From the NCBI GenBank assembly GCA_023145975.1, contig JAGLCZ010000417.1:1-6023 (forward strand): DNA of 6,023 bases, in the 5' to 3' direction. A program made the position numbers and the translations under genes. Position 1 is the stretch's first letter. Every line of letters starts with the position of its first letter. The DNA is from Candidatus Hydrogenedentota bacterium. GTDB taxonomy: Bacteria; Hydrogenedentota; Hydrogenedentia; Hydrogenedentales; CAITNO01. Positions 5,000-6,023 of the stretch are shown here, piece after piece. The notes beneath the pieces were generated by a model that saw only the letters and a program-made list of their open reading frames with translations, was not told the DNA's origin and searched no databases.

Positions 5000-6023
5000 A
5001 TGAAGAAAGTGTATGTATTTCAAACCTTAATTGCCGTAGCGGTAGCGATCACAATGACCGCCGCTGTGGCACAGCACGTGCCCATTTCGGACCCTGTTGC
5101 AGACTGTGTCGTGCAAACCTGCGACGCTGGAACCCTGCCACCGGAAACGTGCATGGCAATCCCTATCCCCCCAGATGCTGGTAGTGACTGCTTTACGACA
5201 CCCGGTGCGGCTTGCACAGGCATTTGGCCCACAACACCCTTTGCCCCGATGCCCACATGGGATCTCCTTGTCTATGGCGATTTCGACGGTACGACCTTCA
5301 CGCTCACAGGTGTAGACGAAGCCACGGATCCTTTAGAAGTTATCCTTCCTGCCACTTATGATTTTTGTGCATGGAGCGATCATCTGGTCTGCGCATTGAC
5401 CCCTTTTGCAGGCTTAGCAGATGAAATTGGTGCATTTGCCTATTTGGTGCAGTGTGCTAATATGGATATTAATGGTGCACTCGATGAATGCAGAAATATT
5501 CCCGTTACTAACAATGGCATCCCTGAACGGTATGAGCTGGCAATTCTTGAAGCCGTATTAAATGACCCGGGTCATGCCCTTAACACCGTCGCAATTGCAG
5601 CAATGCAAAAGAATACCGATGCGTTATGCGGTCTCATCGTTGAGGCATTAGCTGCCGTTGAAATTAGTAGTGGTCCTCCTCCCAGTTACATGGACGTGCG
5701 TGGTTTGAGCTACGGTTCAGCACCATGGTTAATGCCCTCTTTGGGTGGTATTCTGGCTGCTGAAGCCGCCATGGACGATCCGCTCAGCAATATAGCTCTC
5801 GGTGAATTACTGGGTCTCTTGGAAGACTTAGGGCTTACCTTACCCGCGGGTGGCATTACATCGATATGTGACGGTGTATTTGAAACAAGTCAGGGTGGTG
5901 ATATTTCCGCTAATGGTTTTACTAATCGCGAAATCTACGAGTGGTTCATTCAGGTTGATCTGGGAATGACCCCTGCTCAGTATGCTGCTTATGCAATGGA
6001 TCCCCTCGCTGTTCCTGGCGCGA
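5000..6023 (+). CDS. Exported protein of unknown function (3' end outside window)
   Basis: The frame stays open from ATG 5000 to the window edge, giving 341 codons with no stop. AGGAGG (4983-4988) lies 11 bases upstream. Residues 1-24 form a clear Sec signal peptide: KK at 2-3, a hydrophobic core (about 9-23) and an A-V-A cleavage motif before Gln25. No lipobox cysteine is at the cleavage site, so it is likely periplasmic, secreted or surface-bound. The mature part has 11 cysteines, five of them clustered at 36-72, suggesting disulfides. Pro/Thr-rich residues 45-87 look like a linker or loose domain. DINGALDEC (156-164) and NNGIPERYELAIL (171-183) resemble Asp/Asn-rich loop plus helix patterns, and NGFTNREIYEW (305-315) is a weak second copy. 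I cannot assign a family. Adhesin-like, calcium-binding or simply lineage-specific envelope roles are possible. Confidence 0.85.
   Translation, partial: MKKVYVFQTLIAVAVAITMTAAVAQHVPISDPVADCVVQTCDAGTLPPETCMAIPIPPDAGSDCFTTPGAACTGIWPTTPFAPMPTWDLLVYGDFDGTTFTLTGVDEATDPLEVILPATYDFCAWSDHLVCALTPFAGLADEIGAFAYLVQCANMDINGALDECRNIPVTNNGIPERYELAILEAVLNDPGHALNTVAIAAMQKNTDALCGLIVEALAAVEISSGPPPSYMDVRGLSYGSAPWLMPSLGGILAAEAAMDDPLSNIALGELLGLLEDLGLTLPAGGITSICDGVFETSQGGDISANGFTNREIYEWFIQVDLGMTPAQYAAYAMDPLAVPGA

Noticed and set aside
5020..5315. ORFs on either strand inside the start of the exported-protein gene
   Set aside because: The frame from 5000 has a strong ribosome binding site, promoter and signal peptide, and is open for 341 codons; the others are shadows.
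1..6023. Search for a CRISPR array, insertion sequence, integrase site, toxin-antitoxin or defence module
   Set aside because: No regular repeat-spacer pattern, terminal inverted repeats, transposase or known defence domains are present; most of the window is conserved housekeeping genes.

Overview
The window is an ordinary bacterial chromosomal segment, read entirely on the + strand. It begins inside a translation/transcription core cluster: the 3' part of the EF-Tu gene (tuf), a tryptophan tRNA, secE, nusG, rplK (L11) and rplA (L1). This order is a classic conserved bacterial arrangement. It differs here in two ways: no rpmG (L33) lies between tuf and secE, and the cluster stops after rplA. 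The usual rplJ-rplL-rpoB-rpoC continuation is absent. Instead there is a hairpin that looks like a rho-independent terminator, a 55-codon unknown ORF with a good ribosome binding site, and argH (argininosuccinate lyase).

Layout: 1-467 tuf 3' end; 468-596 spacer with hairpins; 597-672 tRNA-Trp(CCA); 740-970 secE; 981-1631 nusG (TTG start, acidic N-terminal extension); 1648-2082 rplK; 2083-2177 spacer carrying an L1-binding-site mimic next to the rplA ribosome binding site; 2178-2885 rplA; 2936-2979 terminator; 3030-3197 small unknown ORF; 3274-4665 argH; 4666-4999 a 334-base non-coding stretch with a near-consensus sigma70 promoter and a leader of about 175 bases; 5000 to the window end, a truncated gene for an exported cysteine-containing protein of unknown function.

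How the genes fit together: EF-Tu and tRNA-Trp serve elongation. SecE is the essential small subunit of the SecYEG translocon. NusG couples RNA polymerase to Rho or the ribosome. L11 and L1 form the two stalks of the 50S subunit near the factor-binding and E sites. The rplK-rplA spacer probably lets excess L1 repress its own translation. ArgH performs the last step of arginine synthesis and has no evident functional link to the ribosomal genes. The last gene has its own promoter and looks like an accessory envelope or secreted protein.

Organism: the composition is moderate in GC, the Shine-Dalgarno sites are canonical, the tRNA encodes its CCA end, and SecE is of the short one-membrane-segment type. 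All of this says Bacteria. The break after rplA and the style of the final protein (signal peptide, Asn-Gly-Ile-Pro-rich region) suggest a poorly cultivated Gram-negative-like lineage. A Hydrogenedentota-type candidate phylum is a guess only. I found no mobile element, CRISPR array, rRNA or defence-like system, and nothing I would call a new biological system. The most interesting points are the broken rplKA-rplJL linkage, the L1 regulatory site, and the regulated-looking leader in front of the unknown secreted protein.
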